From: Gammaproteobacteria bacterium
Lineage (GTDB): Bacteria > Pseudomonadota > Gammaproteobacteria > Acidiferrobacterales > Sulfurifustaceae
Direction: 5' to 3'
NCBI GenBank assembly: GCA_004298065.1
Contig: SCRL01000078.1
Coordinates: 40,484-104,483, forward strand
Length of the DNA: 64,000 nt
The notes under the pieces are model-generated. The model was not told the origin of the DNA. It ran no database searches and was given only the letters and a program-made list of their open reading frames with translations. Positions 36,998 through 46,183 of this stretch are shown here, piece after piece (the first letter of the stretch is position 1; every line of letters starts with the position of its first letter). The position numbers and the translations under genes are program-made.

Positions 36998-38814
36998 GCT
37001 CTGCTCCTCGCTTGGGTTGACGGCGGCGCGAGCAACGGCCGGAACGGACGGCCCTCGCCGCGCAGAAAGCGGATGAAGAACTCGAACAACATGAGGCGCG
37101 TGACCTGGATCGAGACCACCAGCGCCTCAAGCACGATCACGATGAGGTTGCCGACAACGAAAATGACGATGGCAACGAAGGGGTGGTCGACGGCAACCGC
37201 CAGCGCCACGATCGCCGACGACAACCCGGCGTGCGCCAGCGCGAACGCGCCCACGCGCACGAACGAGAGCGTGTTGACCGCGAGCTGGAACGCCTGCTCG
37301 AGCAACGTGCCGAGCGCCGCGGGCACGGCCGCTGCGCGGCGCTCCGCGAGGCCATGCCCGAGCAGATACCAACCGAGACCGGCGCCGGCGAGCCAGAACC
37401 ACGCGGGCCGCCACGACCCGAGGCCTGCCGCGACATAGGCCGTGAGCAGGCCGGCGTCCGTCAACAGCCAGCGCCACGCGGCGCCGCGCCAGTACGCTTC
37501 CAGACCGTTGAGCAATTGCCCGAGCGCGATGAGCACCGCGCCGAACGCGAGCGGCACGCCGAGCAGGGTCAGCGGCGCATCGAGCGGATGGAACCAGAGC
37601 ACCGGCACGACGTGCTCGTGCGAAAACAGGCCGCCGAAAACGAAACCGAACGCCATGGCCGAGACGCCGCCGGCGACCAGCAGGCGCGTGACCGGATAGC
37701 GCTTCGAGAGCGCGAGCCCGAGCAACAGCAACACGGCGCCCTGTCCGACGTCGGCGAACATGTAGCCGAACAGCAGCGGCACGACGAACGCGAGCAGCGG
37801 GCTCGGGTCCACCTCGGTGCGGCCCGGCACGCCGAGCGCGCGCGCAAACAGCTCGAACGGCCGCGCCCACCACGGGTTGCGCAGGATCAGCGGCGCCACC
37901 AACTCCTGCGGCGGTTCCGGGAAACGGACCAGGGCGCGCGCCGAGGCCGCGGTGAGCGCCGCGCGCAGGGCCTCGGGCCGGGCCGCGGTCCAGCCGCTGA
38001 GCCAGGCGAAATGTTCGCTGCCCGCGAGCTTCGGCACCTGCTCGGCGAACCAGCGCAGGCGCTCGATCTCGTCCAGCGCCGCCGGCAGACCGGCGGCATC
38101 GCCCACGCGCGCGAGCGCGCCGCGCACGCGCTCGATGCCGTGGCGCGCGCGCCGCAGCCGGCGTTCGAGCAGCGTGAGATTGTCCCCGGCGCGGCCCTGG
38201 AACCAGCGCGGCAGCGCGAGCTCGCGCCCGTGCAACGCGATTGCCTGGCGATGGAACGTCGCCATCGCCGCGTGCGGCGCGATCGCGAGCAGCGCGGTTT
38301 CGCCGCGCAGCGGCAGGTCGAGCAGGAGCCCGCCGGCGGGCGGGTCGAGCGTGGGCGGCGCGGAAAAGATATACAGCCGGCGCGCCAGCACCTCGCCGTC
38401 CTGTGTCAACAACCCGAGATCGAGCGGATGCGCGCGCAGCACGGTCAGCAGCTCACGCCAGGTGTCGAGTTCGGCGGCCTCGCGCTCGAGCGCTTGCAGC
38501 GTCTCGATCAGCGGCGCGGCGGTGGCATGCCACATGGACAATCGTCCGAGCGCGCGCCGCAGCGTCTCGCCGGCCGGCAGCACGGCGATTTCGCGCCGCG
38601 CCCGCGGGGCCGGCCAATAGGCGCGATAACGGCGCGCCAACGCGTGATACTGATCGAACAATGAATGCAGCTCGGATAGCGGTTCGCGCAACGCCTCCGC
38701 CGGCCGCGTCTCCAACTCGATGGCGCCGGTGCCGGCCAGGGCGGCGAGCGCCGCCGGCGCGTCGTCGTGCGCCACCAGCACCTCGAACCAGCGCGCGGGC
38801 TGCGGGCGCAGCAT
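36994..38814 (-). CDS. atpI: V/A-type ATPase subunit I (a-type stator)
   Basis: The 606-residue protein has a cytoplasmic N-terminal half with coiled coils, then a C-terminal membrane domain beginning near residue 335. Motifs include PLLFGYMFADVGQGAVLLLLG, FGGLFSHEHVVP and the NTLSFVRVGAFALAHAGLSS helix carrying the essential arginine. EALVVSIQVTRLMLFEFFIR follows. These identify subunit I. The ATG at 38814 overlaps the C-subunit stop by one base (TGATG). Confidence 0.94.
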   Translation of the reverse strand: MLRPQPARWFEVLVAHDDAPAALAALAGTGAIELETRPAEALREPLSELHSLFDQYHALARRYRAYWPAPRARREIAVLPAGETLRRALGRLSMWHATAAPLIETLQALEREAAELDTWRELLTVLRAHPLDLGLLTQDGEVLARRLYIFSAPPTLDPPAGGLLLDLPLRGETALLAIAPHAAMATFHRQAIALHGRELALPRWFQGRAGDNLTLLERRLRRARHGIERVRGALARVGDAAGLPAALDEIERLRWFAEQVPKLAGSEHFAWLSGWTAARPEALRAALTAASARALVRFPEPPQELVAPLILRNPWWARPFELFARALGVPGRTEVDPSPLLAFVVPLLFGYMFADVGQGAVLLLLGLALSKRYPVTRLLVAGGVSAMAFGFVFGGLFSHEHVVPVLWFHPLDAPLTLLGVPLAFGAVLIALGQLLNGLEAYWRGAAWRWLLTDAGLLTAYVAAGLGSWRPAWFWLAGAGLGWYLLGHGLAERRAAAVPAALGTLLEQAFQLAVNTLSFVRVGAFALAHAGLSSAIVALAVAVDHPFVAIVIFVVGNLIVIVLEALVVSIQVTRLMLFEFFIRFLRGEGRPFRPLLAPPSTQARSRA

Positions 38815-39575
38815 CAGACCGGCTCCGGCGCGAACAGCGCGCGCGTCAGCAACTCGCCGCGCACGCGCTCGAATTCGAGCGCCGTTAGCAGCAGCCAGGC
38901 GAGCGCGGTCGCGGGCGCGAGAAAACCGCGGCGGAAAAGCTGCACCAGATGGCGCGCGAGCGTGTCTTGGGCGCTTTCGGTTTGCGCCGGCGTCAGGCGC
39001 GCGAATGCGTCGCGGTGCGCCCGGAGCACGGCGACGAGATCTTCGATCGAGGCGCGCTGGCGCCGGTCGTCGGGCAGACGCCGGTACCACGCCTCGACCC
39101 AGGCCGCGAACAACCCGCCCTCGTCCCGGCGGCCGGCGGCGAGATCGGCCCAGGGCCCTTGCGCCAGCGCGCGCACGCGCAATTCCGGCACGGCCTCGGC
39201 CACGGCGCGCAATGCCGGCTCTTCGCGCATCCAGTCGAGGGCGGCGCCGCCATGGAGCAGGTATGCCAGCGCCGGCAGATCGGGAACGATCGCGGTCCAA
39301 TGCAGGGCCGGACGCCAGGGCGACGGCACCCAGCGCGCGACGTCGTCGATCAGGCGGCGGAAATGCGCGCGCAGCAGTCGCTCGATTTCGTGAGGGGCTG
39401 ACGAAGCGCTCACGCTCGCAAGCCAATGTCCAAGCGGCGTCGCGCGCGCCTGCTCGATCCAGGCCGACAGATCGCCGAGGGTGTGCAGTCTGTCCCATAC
39501 CGCCGTCGCCGGGCGCGCGCCCAGGCGCGCCTGCAACCGCGCCTGGGCATAGGCGAACGGGCTGACCGGGTTCAC
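38814..39575 (-). CDS. atpC: V/A-type ATPase subunit C-like protein
   Basis: The 253-residue protein starts with GTG at 39575 (VNPVSPFAYAQARLQARLGA). The opening FAYAQARLQARLG and the helical, motif-poor body fit the C/d subunit that couples the D/F shaft to the rotor ring. Positioning before subunit I supports it. Similarity is weak, so the family assignment is by context plus the N-terminal pattern. GTGA overlap with the preceding gene. Confidence 0.72.
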   Translation of the reverse strand: MNPVSPFAYAQARLQARLGARPATAVWDRLHTLGDLSAWIEQARATPLGHWLASVSASSAPHEIERLLRAHFRRLIDDVARWVPSPWRPALHWTAIVPDLPALAYLLHGGAALDWMREEPALRAVAEAVPELRVRALAQGPWADLAAGRRDEGGLFAAWVEAWYRRLPDDRRQRASIEDLVAVLRAHRDAFARLTPAQTESAQDTLARHLVQLFRRGFLAPATALAWLLLTALEFERVRGELLTRALFAPEPV

Positions 39576-39907
39576 GGCGATTCGCCGGTCAGGCGCGCCG
39601 CCAGGTGCGCGACCGCCGCCTCGAGTTGTGCCTGGCGCGCGTCTTCTTCCGGCGGTTGGCCGCGAATTCCCTCGGCTTCGGCACGGAGGGCGGTGACCCG
39701 CTCCGCCACCTGCCGCTCCACGCGCGTGCGCAACGCGCTCACGCGCGCATCGGTGCGCTCGACCACGCGCCGGACGCGCGTGCGCGCGGTTTCCACGCGC
39801 GCCGCGGCTTCGGCCTCGCAACGCGCGACGCGCTCGTGCGCCTGGCGCTCGGCCTCGAGCACGCGGCTAATGGCATCCGCGGGAGGGTTTTCCCCGGTGT
39901 CGGTCAT
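39572..39907 (-). CDS. V/A-type ATPase subunit G/H-like coiled-coil protein
   Basis: The 111-residue protein is almost entirely an Arg/Glu/Ala coiled coil (residues 10-105, for example RVLEAERQAHERVARCEAEA), as in the G (H) peripheral-stalk subunit that pairs with E. I chose the ATG at 39907; an in-frame TTG six codons upstream (39925) is an alternative. It is the first ATPase gene and starts 42 bases after the end of the small membrane-protein gene of the hydrogenase operon. Confidence 0.7.
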   Translation of the reverse strand: MTDTGENPPADAISRVLEAERQAHERVARCEAEAAARVETARTRVRRVVERTDARVSALRTRVERQVAERVTALRAEAEGIRGQPPEEDARQAQLEAAVAHLAARLTGESP

Positions 39908-39949
39908 GGTGCGTCGTTCTTGCAAGGACGTTCCGGGTCGCGATCGCCC

Positions 39950-40153
39950 TCACCGGCGACGGTAGCGCCACCGCGCGACGAACAGCGCCGCCGCCGGGAG
40001 CACGGTCGACGCCAACAGGAATCCGGCGAGGTCGAGCCACGAGGTGCCGTGCACCGGGCCGGACACGTGCACATGGCCGGGATGAGCGAGCACCGTCGAT
40101 GCCGCCAGCAGCAGCAGCGGGACAGCGGACGAAAACCTGAAAAGCAGTTTCAT
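39950..40153 (-). CDS. small histidine-containing membrane protein after hynL
   Basis: The 67-residue protein has a signal-like N-terminus (LLFRFSSAVPLLLLAASTVL), a short periplasmic His-rich loop (AHPGHVHVSGPVHG), one membrane helix and an RWRYRRR tail. GGGAGG lies seven bases before the ATG. The His loop could bind metal, for example nickel, but this is inference. It sits between the hydrogenase large subunit (16 bases) and the ATPase operon (42 bases). I do not recognise the family. Confidence 0.68.
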   Translation of the reverse strand: MKLLFRFSSAVPLLLLAASTVLAHPGHVHVSGPVHGTSWLDLAGFLLASTVLPAAALFVARWRYRRR

Positions 40154-40169
40154 TCGAGGCCTCCCGTTA

Positions 40170-41942
40170 TTATCGAACCTTCACCTTGACCATCTCCGCG
40201 CCGTCGGGGTCCATCACGTGCACCGCGCAGGCGATGCACGGATCGAACGAATGGATGGTGCGCAGGATTTCGATCGGCTGCTTGGCGTCGTGCAGTTTGT
40301 GGCCCTTGAGCGCGGCCTCGTAGGGACCGTCCTGGCCGGCGGCGTCGCGCGGGCCCGCGTTCCAGGTGCTCGGCACCACCGCCTGATAGTTGTCGATCTT
40401 GCCGTCCTTGATCACGATCCAGTGCGCGAGCGCGCCGCGCGGCGCCTCGGTGTAGCCGACGCCCTTGGCGGTTTTCGGCCAACTCGACGGCTCCCACTGC
40501 TTCTCGTTGAAGGTGCGCACGTCGCCGGCCTTGATGTTGGCCATGAGCTGGTCGTACCAGCCCTGCATGGCGTCCACGAAAATTTTCGTTTCGAGCGTGC
40601 GCGCGGCGGTGCGCCCGAGCGTGGAGAACAGCCCCTGCACCGGCAGGTCGAGTTTTTTCAGCGTGAAATCCACCAGCTCCTTCGCCTGCCTGTGGCCGGT
40701 GCCGTAGAGCACGAGCATGCGTGCCAGCGGTCCGACCTCCATCGGCTTGCCCTTCCAGCGCGGGCTCTTGAGCCAGGAATAACTCTTGTCGGTTTCGAGA
40801 TGCTCGTACGGCGGCTTCGGGCCGGTGTAATGGAGCTTGGTCTCGCCGTTGTAAGGATGCAGCCCCTTGTCCTTGCCGCCGGCGTAGTCGTACCACGAGT
40901 GCGCGACGTATTCCTGAATCTGGTCCTCGGCGTTCAGGTCGAGTTCGTGCACCCGCGACAGGTCGCGGTTAAGGATCACGCCGCGCGGCACGAGGAAGCT
41001 CTTGAGATCGGCCATGCTCGCGCCGGGGAAATCGCCGTAGGTCAGAAAATTGCCGATGCCCTCTCCCTGCTTCGCCCAATCTTTATAGAAACCGGCGATG
41101 GCGAGCGTGTCCGGCACGTACACCTGGTCCACGAACGCGCGCATGGAATCGATCACGGCCTTCACCTTCTGCAGACCGGTGACGTTCACCGCCGTGGCCC
41201 CGGCGCCGCCGCGGTAATGCGGTCCCTTGCCCTTGCCTTTGTGCTCCGGGTGCACGCTGATGGCGCAGGCCGCGCCGCCGACGAGGAAATTCGGGTGTGG
41301 GTTCTTGCCGCCGAAAATGGTGTGGATCTGGACCACCTCGCGCTGCCACGCGAGCGCCTCGAGATAATGCGCGGTCGCGATCAGGTTCACCTCGGGCGGC
41401 AGCCTGTACGCCGGGTGGCCCCAGTAGGCGTTGGCGAAGATGCCGAGCTGACCGCTTTCGACGAAGTCCCGCAGCTTCTTCTGCGTGTCGGCGAAATAGC
41501 CGGGCGAGGACTTCGGATAATTGCTCAGCGACTGCGCGATCGAAGACGCCTGCTTCGGATCGGCCTTGAGCGCCGAGACCACGTCCACCCAGTCGAGCGC
41601 GTGCAGGTGGTAGAAATGCATCACGTGGTCGTGCACGAACTGCGCCGCGATCATGAGGTTGCGGATGAGCTGGGCGTTCGGCGGAATCTCGTATTTCAGC
41701 GCGTCCTCGACCGCGCGCACCGAGGCGATGCCGTGCACCAGCGTGCACACGCCGCAGATGCGCTGGGCGAAGGCCCAGGCGTCGCGCGGGTCGCGCCCGC
41801 GCAGGATCAGCTCGATGCCGCGCACCATGGTGCCGGCGCTCGAGGCCTGCGTTATCACCCCGTTCCCATCGGTCTGGGCCTCGATGCGCAGATGACCTTC
41901 GATGCGGGTGATGGGATCGACGACGACGGTTTGTCCGGCCAT
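40170..41942 (-). CDS. hynL: group 1e NiFe uptake hydrogenase large subunit
   Basis: This is the catalytic subunit of a periplasm-facing, membrane-bound H2-oxidising enzyme. The 590-residue protein has L1 motif RICGVCTLVHG and L2 motif DPCIACAVH, followed by a 15-residue tail (VMDPDGAEMVKVKVR) cleaved on maturation. It begins MAGQTVVVDPITRIEGHLRI, the usual large-subunit start. The order small-isp1-isp2-large is diagnostic for the Isp-type enzymes of Thiocapsa and Aquifex. It follows isp2 by 15 bases. Confidence 0.95.
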   Translation of the reverse strand: MAGQTVVVDPITRIEGHLRIEAQTDGNGVITQASSAGTMVRGIELILRGRDPRDAWAFAQRICGVCTLVHGIASVRAVEDALKYEIPPNAQLIRNLMIAAQFVHDHVMHFYHLHALDWVDVVSALKADPKQASSIAQSLSNYPKSSPGYFADTQKKLRDFVESGQLGIFANAYWGHPAYRLPPEVNLIATAHYLEALAWQREVVQIHTIFGGKNPHPNFLVGGAACAISVHPEHKGKGKGPHYRGGAGATAVNVTGLQKVKAVIDSMRAFVDQVYVPDTLAIAGFYKDWAKQGEGIGNFLTYGDFPGASMADLKSFLVPRGVILNRDLSRVHELDLNAEDQIQEYVAHSWYDYAGGKDKGLHPYNGETKLHYTGPKPPYEHLETDKSYSWLKSPRWKGKPMEVGPLARMLVLYGTGHRQAKELVDFTLKKLDLPVQGLFSTLGRTAARTLETKIFVDAMQGWYDQLMANIKAGDVRTFNEKQWEPSSWPKTAKGVGYTEAPRGALAHWIVIKDGKIDNYQAVVPSTWNAGPRDAAGQDGPYEAALKGHKLHDAKQPIEILRTIHSFDPCIACAVHVMDPDGAEMVKVKVR

Positions 41943-41957
41943 GGATGCTCCTTTTAT

Positions 41958-43214
41958 TTATTGCTTCAGATGCTCGGCCACCATTTCGGTCAGGCCGACG
42001 ACCTTGATATCCATGCGATGATGCTCAAGGCCGTCTTCCAGCATGTCGCGGCAGTTCGAGCAGGCGGTGACGAGCGTGCGCACCCCGAGCTGGTCGAGCT
42101 GGGTCTTCTTGCGGCTGAACACCTTGAGGCGCAATTCGTCGGCGCGCTCGTTGCTGCTCACGCCACCGCCCCCGCCGCAGCACCAGTTGAGCGTGCCGGG
42201 GTCTTCCATCTCAACGAAGTTCGAGGCGACCATCTTCAGCACATTGCGCGGCGGCTCGACCACGCCGCCGCGGCGCACGAGCTGGCAGGGATCGTGGAAC
42301 GTGAGCTTCTCGTCCTCCATGCCCTCGGTCTTGAGGCGCCCGGCGGCGCGCAGCTCGTCGAGCAGCTCGACGATGTGAATCACCTTGAACGGATACGGCC
42401 GGCCGATGAGGTTCGGGCCTTCCCAGCGCAGCGCGGTGTAGGCGTGGCCGCACTCGGGGCTGATGACGTATTTGACCTTGAGACGCTCGGCGGCGCGCAC
42501 GATGCGGCTCACCAGCTCCGTGGCGATGTCGCTCGAACCGATCTGGATGCCGGAGTTGGTGGCTTCGAACGCATCCGAGGAGAACGTCCAGGACACGCCG
42601 GCGGCGTGGAAGATGCGCGCCGCCGCCGGGATGATCTCGCTAAACTCGATAATCTCGGCCGATGACAGCACCATCAGGTACTCGGCGCCCTCCTTGTCGA
42701 ACGGAATCGCGAGCCCGGTCTCCTTCTCGGCCTTGGCGATCTGGGTCTTGAGCGCCGGCAGTTGCACGCCCATGGGGCTGCCGATCTTCACCGCGCGCGT
42801 TGCCGCCTGCTTGAGCCCGTCCGGTGCGACACCCGCCGCGACCATACCCTCGCGCGCACGGCGCACCATATAGACGATGTCGTTGCCGACCGGGCACATG
42901 AGCGAACAGCGCCCGCAGAGCGTGCAGGAGTCGTACACCAGCGGCTCCCATTCCTTCAGCTCGGCTTCCGTCACCGGCTTCGAGAGGCCGAGCCACTTCT
43001 TGATGCGCCCGAACAGCGTGTATTCGCGCTCCCACACCCGGCGCAGCGGTTCGAGCTTGTAGATCGGCGTGTATTTCGGATCGCCGGTCTCGGTGTAGAA
43101 CAGGCAGGCGTGGGCGCACATGCCGCAGCGCACGCACGACTCGAAGAACGACGCCGTCGGCCGATCGACCTGTTCGATGAAGCCCTGGATGCCGCGTTCG
43201 AGCGAGGTGCCCAT
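41958..43214 (-). CDS. isp2: Isp2, HdrD-like iron-sulfur protein of the group 1e hydrogenase
   Basis: The 418-residue cytoplasmic protein resembles heterodisulfide reductase subunit D. It has two [4Fe-4S] motifs, CVRCGMCAHACLF (about 27) and CTLCGRCSLMCPVG (about 92). Two cysteine-rich CCG-type domains follow: HDPCQLVRRGG, WCCGGGGGVSS and ACSNCRDMLEDG. With Isp1 it carries electrons from the hydrogenase to the quinone pool or a cytoplasmic acceptor. The ATG at 43214 is two bases after the isp1 stop. Confidence 0.93.
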   Translation of the reverse strand: MGTSLERGIQGFIEQVDRPTASFFESCVRCGMCAHACLFYTETGDPKYTPIYKLEPLRRVWEREYTLFGRIKKWLGLSKPVTEAELKEWEPLVYDSCTLCGRCSLMCPVGNDIVYMVRRAREGMVAAGVAPDGLKQAATRAVKIGSPMGVQLPALKTQIAKAEKETGLAIPFDKEGAEYLMVLSSAEIIEFSEIIPAAARIFHAAGVSWTFSSDAFEATNSGIQIGSSDIATELVSRIVRAAERLKVKYVISPECGHAYTALRWEGPNLIGRPYPFKVIHIVELLDELRAAGRLKTEGMEDEKLTFHDPCQLVRRGGVVEPPRNVLKMVASNFVEMEDPGTLNWCCGGGGGVSSNERADELRLKVFSRKKTQLDQLGVRTLVTACSNCRDMLEDGLEHHRMDIKVVGLTEMVAEHLKQ

Positions 43215-43216
43215 GC

Positions 43217-43876
43217 TCAAACCTTTACGCCTTTGCGCCCGGCGATAGCGCCGTTGTACCAGCGCGAAACGGCGAAGGTGAACGTGTGCATCAGCTTGGT
43301 GAGCGGGATCAGCACCAGCAGCAGCTCGAAGCTCAGCACGTGCAGCGCCAGCATCGTGGTGTAGTCGGTCACCAGCCGGTGGTAGGCGAAATAGCCGGTG
43401 AGGAGCGGCAGGAACGTCGCCGCCCAGGCGACGTAATCGCCGGTGCGCGACAGAAACCGCCGCACCGGATCGGTGAGGCGGTGCACCAGCACCGCCACCA
43501 ATGCGGCGATACTCACAAGGCCGATGACATCGATGAGATACGCCGGCAGCGCCGGCCAGCTGAAACCGGTGACGGCGCGCAGGAACAGGATATGTGGCGC
43601 GTAAAACAGGAACGTAATGAAAAACCCGATATGGAACACGTAGCCGCCAAGGAACACGAGCGGCGCGCGCTTGAGCGCTCCGGGCATCGGCAGCGAGCGG
43701 GTAAAGAGCGTGCGCCAGCCGCCGGCCGCGGCGCTGCCGCGCGCCTCGGCGAAATCGGGGCTCTTGCCGAGCAACCACATCTCGATGAAGCGGATGGCGA
43801 CACCGACGATGAACACAACGAGAGCGATTTGCAGCCCCGGTCCGCGCGCCCAGTTAAGCAGTTCCACGCCGGTCAC
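43217..43876 (-). CDS. isp1: Isp1, cytochrome b subunit of the group 1e hydrogenase
   Basis: The 219-residue membrane protein has about five helices and is NarI-like, with candidate heme-ligand histidines in VFHIGFFITFLFYAPHILFL, LVHRLTDPVRRF, GYFAYHRLV and LALHVLSFELLLVLIP. The start is the GTG at 43876 (VTGVELLNWARGPG), which overlaps the small-subunit stop by four bases. It anchors the hydrogenase and passes electrons to quinone or to Isp2. Confidence 0.92.
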   Translation of the reverse strand: MTGVELLNWARGPGLQIALVVFIVGVAIRFIEMWLLGKSPDFAEARGSAAAGGWRTLFTRSLPMPGALKRAPLVFLGGYVFHIGFFITFLFYAPHILFLRAVTGFSWPALPAYLIDVIGLVSIAALVAVLVHRLTDPVRRFLSRTGDYVAWAATFLPLLTGYFAYHRLVTDYTTMLALHVLSFELLLVLIPLTKLMHTFTFAVSRWYNGAIAGRKGVKV

Positions 43877-44988
43877 GGCTTCTTCTCCGTTTCGAGATCG
43901 TCGACCGTGAGTTTCGTGTGCGCCTGCTGCGCCTTTTTGCGCTTGTACAGACCGGCGAGGCCGACAGCGGCGCCGGCCGCAACGCCGACAGCGATGGCTG
44001 CGCCCGCGGCGGCCGAAAGCGGCGCGCGCGGCGCCGGCAACGGCGCGTAGAAACTGCCGGCGTCCCAGAAATCCGGCTCGGAACAGCCGAGGCAACCGTG
44101 CCCCGACTCGATCGGGAAGCTCACGCCACCGTTCCACTTGGCGGTGGCGCAGGCGTTGTACGTGGTCGGGCCCTTGCAGCCGAGCTCGTACAGGCACCAG
44201 CCGTTGCGCGCGCCCTCGTCGTCGAAGGTCTTGGCGAACTTGCCCTGATCGTAGAACGGCCGGCGGTAGCAACGATCGTGAATCGTGTCGCCGAAGAACA
44301 CCTTCGGCCGGCCGTAGCCGTCGAGCTCGGGCAGCGTGCCGAGCGTGAGAAAGTGCGCCACCACGCCGCTGATGACGACCGGAATCGGCGGACAGCCGGA
44401 GACGTTGATCAGCGGCTTGCGTTCGATCAGCCCTTTTTCCATGAGCGTGCCGACGCTCACGGCACCGGTCGGATTGGGATTGGCGTGCGGCAGGCCGCCG
44501 AACGACGAGCAGGTGCCGACCGCGATCACCGCCGCCGCGTGCGGCACGGCTTCCTTGAGGATCTCGATGTTGGTGCGGCCGGCGATGGTCGAGTACACGC
44601 CGCCGTCCTTGAGCGGGATCGCGCCGTCCACCATGAGCACGAACTTGCCGCTGTTCGCGCGCATCGCGTTCGCACGCGCCTCCTCGGCGGCGTGACCGGC
44701 GGCGGCGAGCAGCGTCTCCTGGTAATCGAGCGAGATCAGGTCGAACAACAGTCCCTCGAGCGTCGGCGAGTGCGTGCGCGACAGCGATTCGAGGCAACCG
44801 GTGCACTCCTGGAACGAGAGATAGATCACCGACTGGCGCGTGGCGCGCGTGAGCTTGTCGGCCATCTGCGCCGCCACGGACGGCGGCAGCGCCATCAGCG
44901 AGGCGAGCGTGGCGCAGTATTTGAGAAAGCCGCGCCGGCTGACGCCGCGTTTGGCCAGCACGTCGCCCAGGGTTTCCGGTTCGTGCAT
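43873..44988 (-). CDS. hynS: group 1e NiFe hydrogenase small subunit, Tat-exported
   Basis: The 371-residue protein has a Tat signal (SRRGFLKYCATLASLMAL). The proximal cluster motif is ECTGCLES, then GTCSSFGG, SGCPPIP, the medial and distal cluster region (HDRCYRRPFY, CLYELGCKGPTTYNAC, GCLGCSEPDFWD) and a C-terminal membrane anchor near residue 325-345. Tat export carries the large subunit with it. The gene starts 12 bases after the hupH-like gene. Confidence 0.95.
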   Translation of the reverse strand: MHEPETLGDVLAKRGVSRRGFLKYCATLASLMALPPSVAAQMADKLTRATRQSVIYLSFQECTGCLESLSRTHSPTLEGLLFDLISLDYQETLLAAAGHAAEEARANAMRANSGKFVLMVDGAIPLKDGGVYSTIAGRTNIEILKEAVPHAAAVIAVGTCSSFGGLPHANPNPTGAVSVGTLMEKGLIERKPLINVSGCPPIPVVISGVVAHFLTLGTLPELDGYGRPKVFFGDTIHDRCYRRPFYDQGKFAKTFDDEGARNGWCLYELGCKGPTTYNACATAKWNGGVSFPIESGHGCLGCSEPDFWDAGSFYAPLPAPRAPLSAAAGAAIAVGVAAGAAVGLAGLYKRKKAQQAHTKLTVDDLETEKKP

Positions 44989-45000
44989 GCGTTTTTCTCC

Positions 45001-45408
45001 TTATCCCGGTTCGAGCCGCGTCCGAAGCTTTGCCAGTCCCACGCGCGCGTCGGCCGCGTGGGTCTTGAGAATCTCCGGCGCATCGCAGACCTCGATCAGG
45101 TCGGCGACCGCCTCACCGCCGTCGTTGCAATGCGTGACGCGCCACACGCCATGAATCGCGGTTTCCGTGACACGGGTTTCGCCGAGCGCCCGGATCGTCG
45201 CGCGCACTTCGCCCTCGCCGAGCGCGGCGTCGAGCGCCTCGAAATCGGCGGGCGACAGCGGCAAACTGCGTAAGTCGATACTCCCGCCCCGGCCGGTGTC
45301 GATAAGCGCGGCGAGCAGGGTCCTGATCTCGTGCAGAATCGGACGGATGCCGCCGATGCGGCTCGCCGGCGATGCCTCGACGCGCACGGCGATATCGCGC
45401 AAGCTCAT
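45001..45408 (-). CDS. hupH: HupH/HyaF-type hydrogenase expression protein
   Basis: The 135-residue protein matches the C-terminal domain of HupH/HyaF, accessory proteins for maturation of the hydrogenase small subunit. Supporting motifs are GEGEVRATI, AIHGVWRVTH and ADLIEVCDAPEIL. Standard HupH proteins are roughly twice as long, so only one domain is present. The ATG at 45408 overlaps the protease stop by four bases; an in-frame GTG at 45420 is an alternative. Confidence 0.82.
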   Translation of the reverse strand: MSLRDIAVRVEASPASRIGGIRPILHEIRTLLAALIDTGRGGSIDLRSLPLSPADFEALDAALGEGEVRATIRALGETRVTETAIHGVWRVTHCNDGGEAVADLIEVCDAPEILKTHAADARVGLAKLRTRLEPG

Positions 45409-45881
45409 ATCGTTTCCCACCTTTCGATGAGCTCCAGCGCCGCGGCGCCGGCGGCCGGGATCGCCTGCGCCACCGGTTCCGTCGGCGTTTCGCCCCAGTC
45501 GAACGACTGCGGCTCGATGCCGATGAGCGCGCGGCGTTGCGGCAGCAGGCCGGTGAGGCGCGCGATGGCGAGCAGGTCCACGAGGCTCACCTCGTGCGCG
45601 CTGAGCTTGCGGTTGCGTTGCAGGAAGCGGTCCATCTCCTCGCCCTCGAACACCCGCACCGTGCCCGGGGCGTCGTCCATGCGCGCGGCGTCGATGATGA
45701 TGAGCCGCTCGGCGTCCTCGATGGCGCCGGCGAGCGTGAAACTCAGGGTGCCGACGTCGAGAAATTCCGCGTCCGGCGTCTCGCCCGCGTGCCCGCGCAG
45801 GTAGCGCACGGCGTGCACGCCCGCGCCGTCGTCGCGCAGCAGCGTGTTGCCCATGCCGAGCACGAGGGTACGCGCGCTCAC
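45405..45881 (-). CDS. hupD: hydrogenase maturation endopeptidase (HyaD/HupD family)
   Basis: This protease trims the C-terminus of the large subunit after nickel insertion. The 158-residue protein begins with GTG at 45881 and has LGMGNTLLRDDGAGVHAVRY, with the nickel-sensing Asp in the DDG region, IDAARM and the histidine in SAHEVSLVDLL. It overlaps the cytochrome c gene start-to-stop by four bases. It probably serves HynL only, since these proteases are specific. Confidence 0.92.
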   Translation of the reverse strand: MSARTLVLGMGNTLLRDDGAGVHAVRYLRGHAGETPDAEFLDVGTLSFTLAGAIEDAERLIIIDAARMDDAPGTVRVFEGEEMDRFLQRNRKLSAHEVSLVDLLAIARLTGLLPQRRALIGIEPQSFDWGETPTEPVAQAIPAAGAAALELIERWETI

Positions 45882-46177
45882 GGTCGCGACCTCGCGGTGC
45901 GCAGGTACTCCGCGATCGCGCTCAGCTGCGTGCCCGACAGCGTGAACCGGTGCTGGCGCACCGTGCCCGCGCGCAACAGCGCGGCGACGCGGTCGGGTTC
46001 GGTTTTGAGGCTTGCCGGTCCGTCATGGCAGCGCGCGCAGCGGCTTTCGAACAGCGTCTTGCCGGTCTCGGCCTGGGCGACAGCGACCACGGGAAGGATC
46101 CCGAGCAACAGCGCCAACCGGCCGGAAATGGACCCAATAGCGGGAATAGCCGGAAGAAACAGGGGCTCGCGTACCAT
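45878..46177 (-). CDS. small c-type cytochrome leading the hydrogenase operon
   Basis: The 99-residue protein has a hydrophobic N-terminal export signal (LALLLGILPVVAVAQA) and a single CARCH heme-attachment site near residue 47, with later methionine ligands not obvious. A FTLSGTQLSAIAEYLR helix closes the fold. It is the first gene downstream of the hyn FNR box. The ATG at 46177 coincides with the predicted transcription start, so either the mRNA is leaderless or translation starts at a later TTG. It could accept electrons from hydrogenase, but this is inference. Confidence 0.82.
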   Translation of the reverse strand: MVREPLFLPAIPAIGSISGRLALLLGILPVVAVAQAETGKTLFESRCARCHDGPASLKTEPDRVAALLRAGTVRQHRFTLSGTQLSAIAEYLRTARSRP

Positions 46178-46183
46178 GAGGGC

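Noticed and set aside
40218..42665. An 815-codon open frame antisense to hynL and isp2
   Set aside because: Same antisense effect; both sense genes are full length with all motifs.
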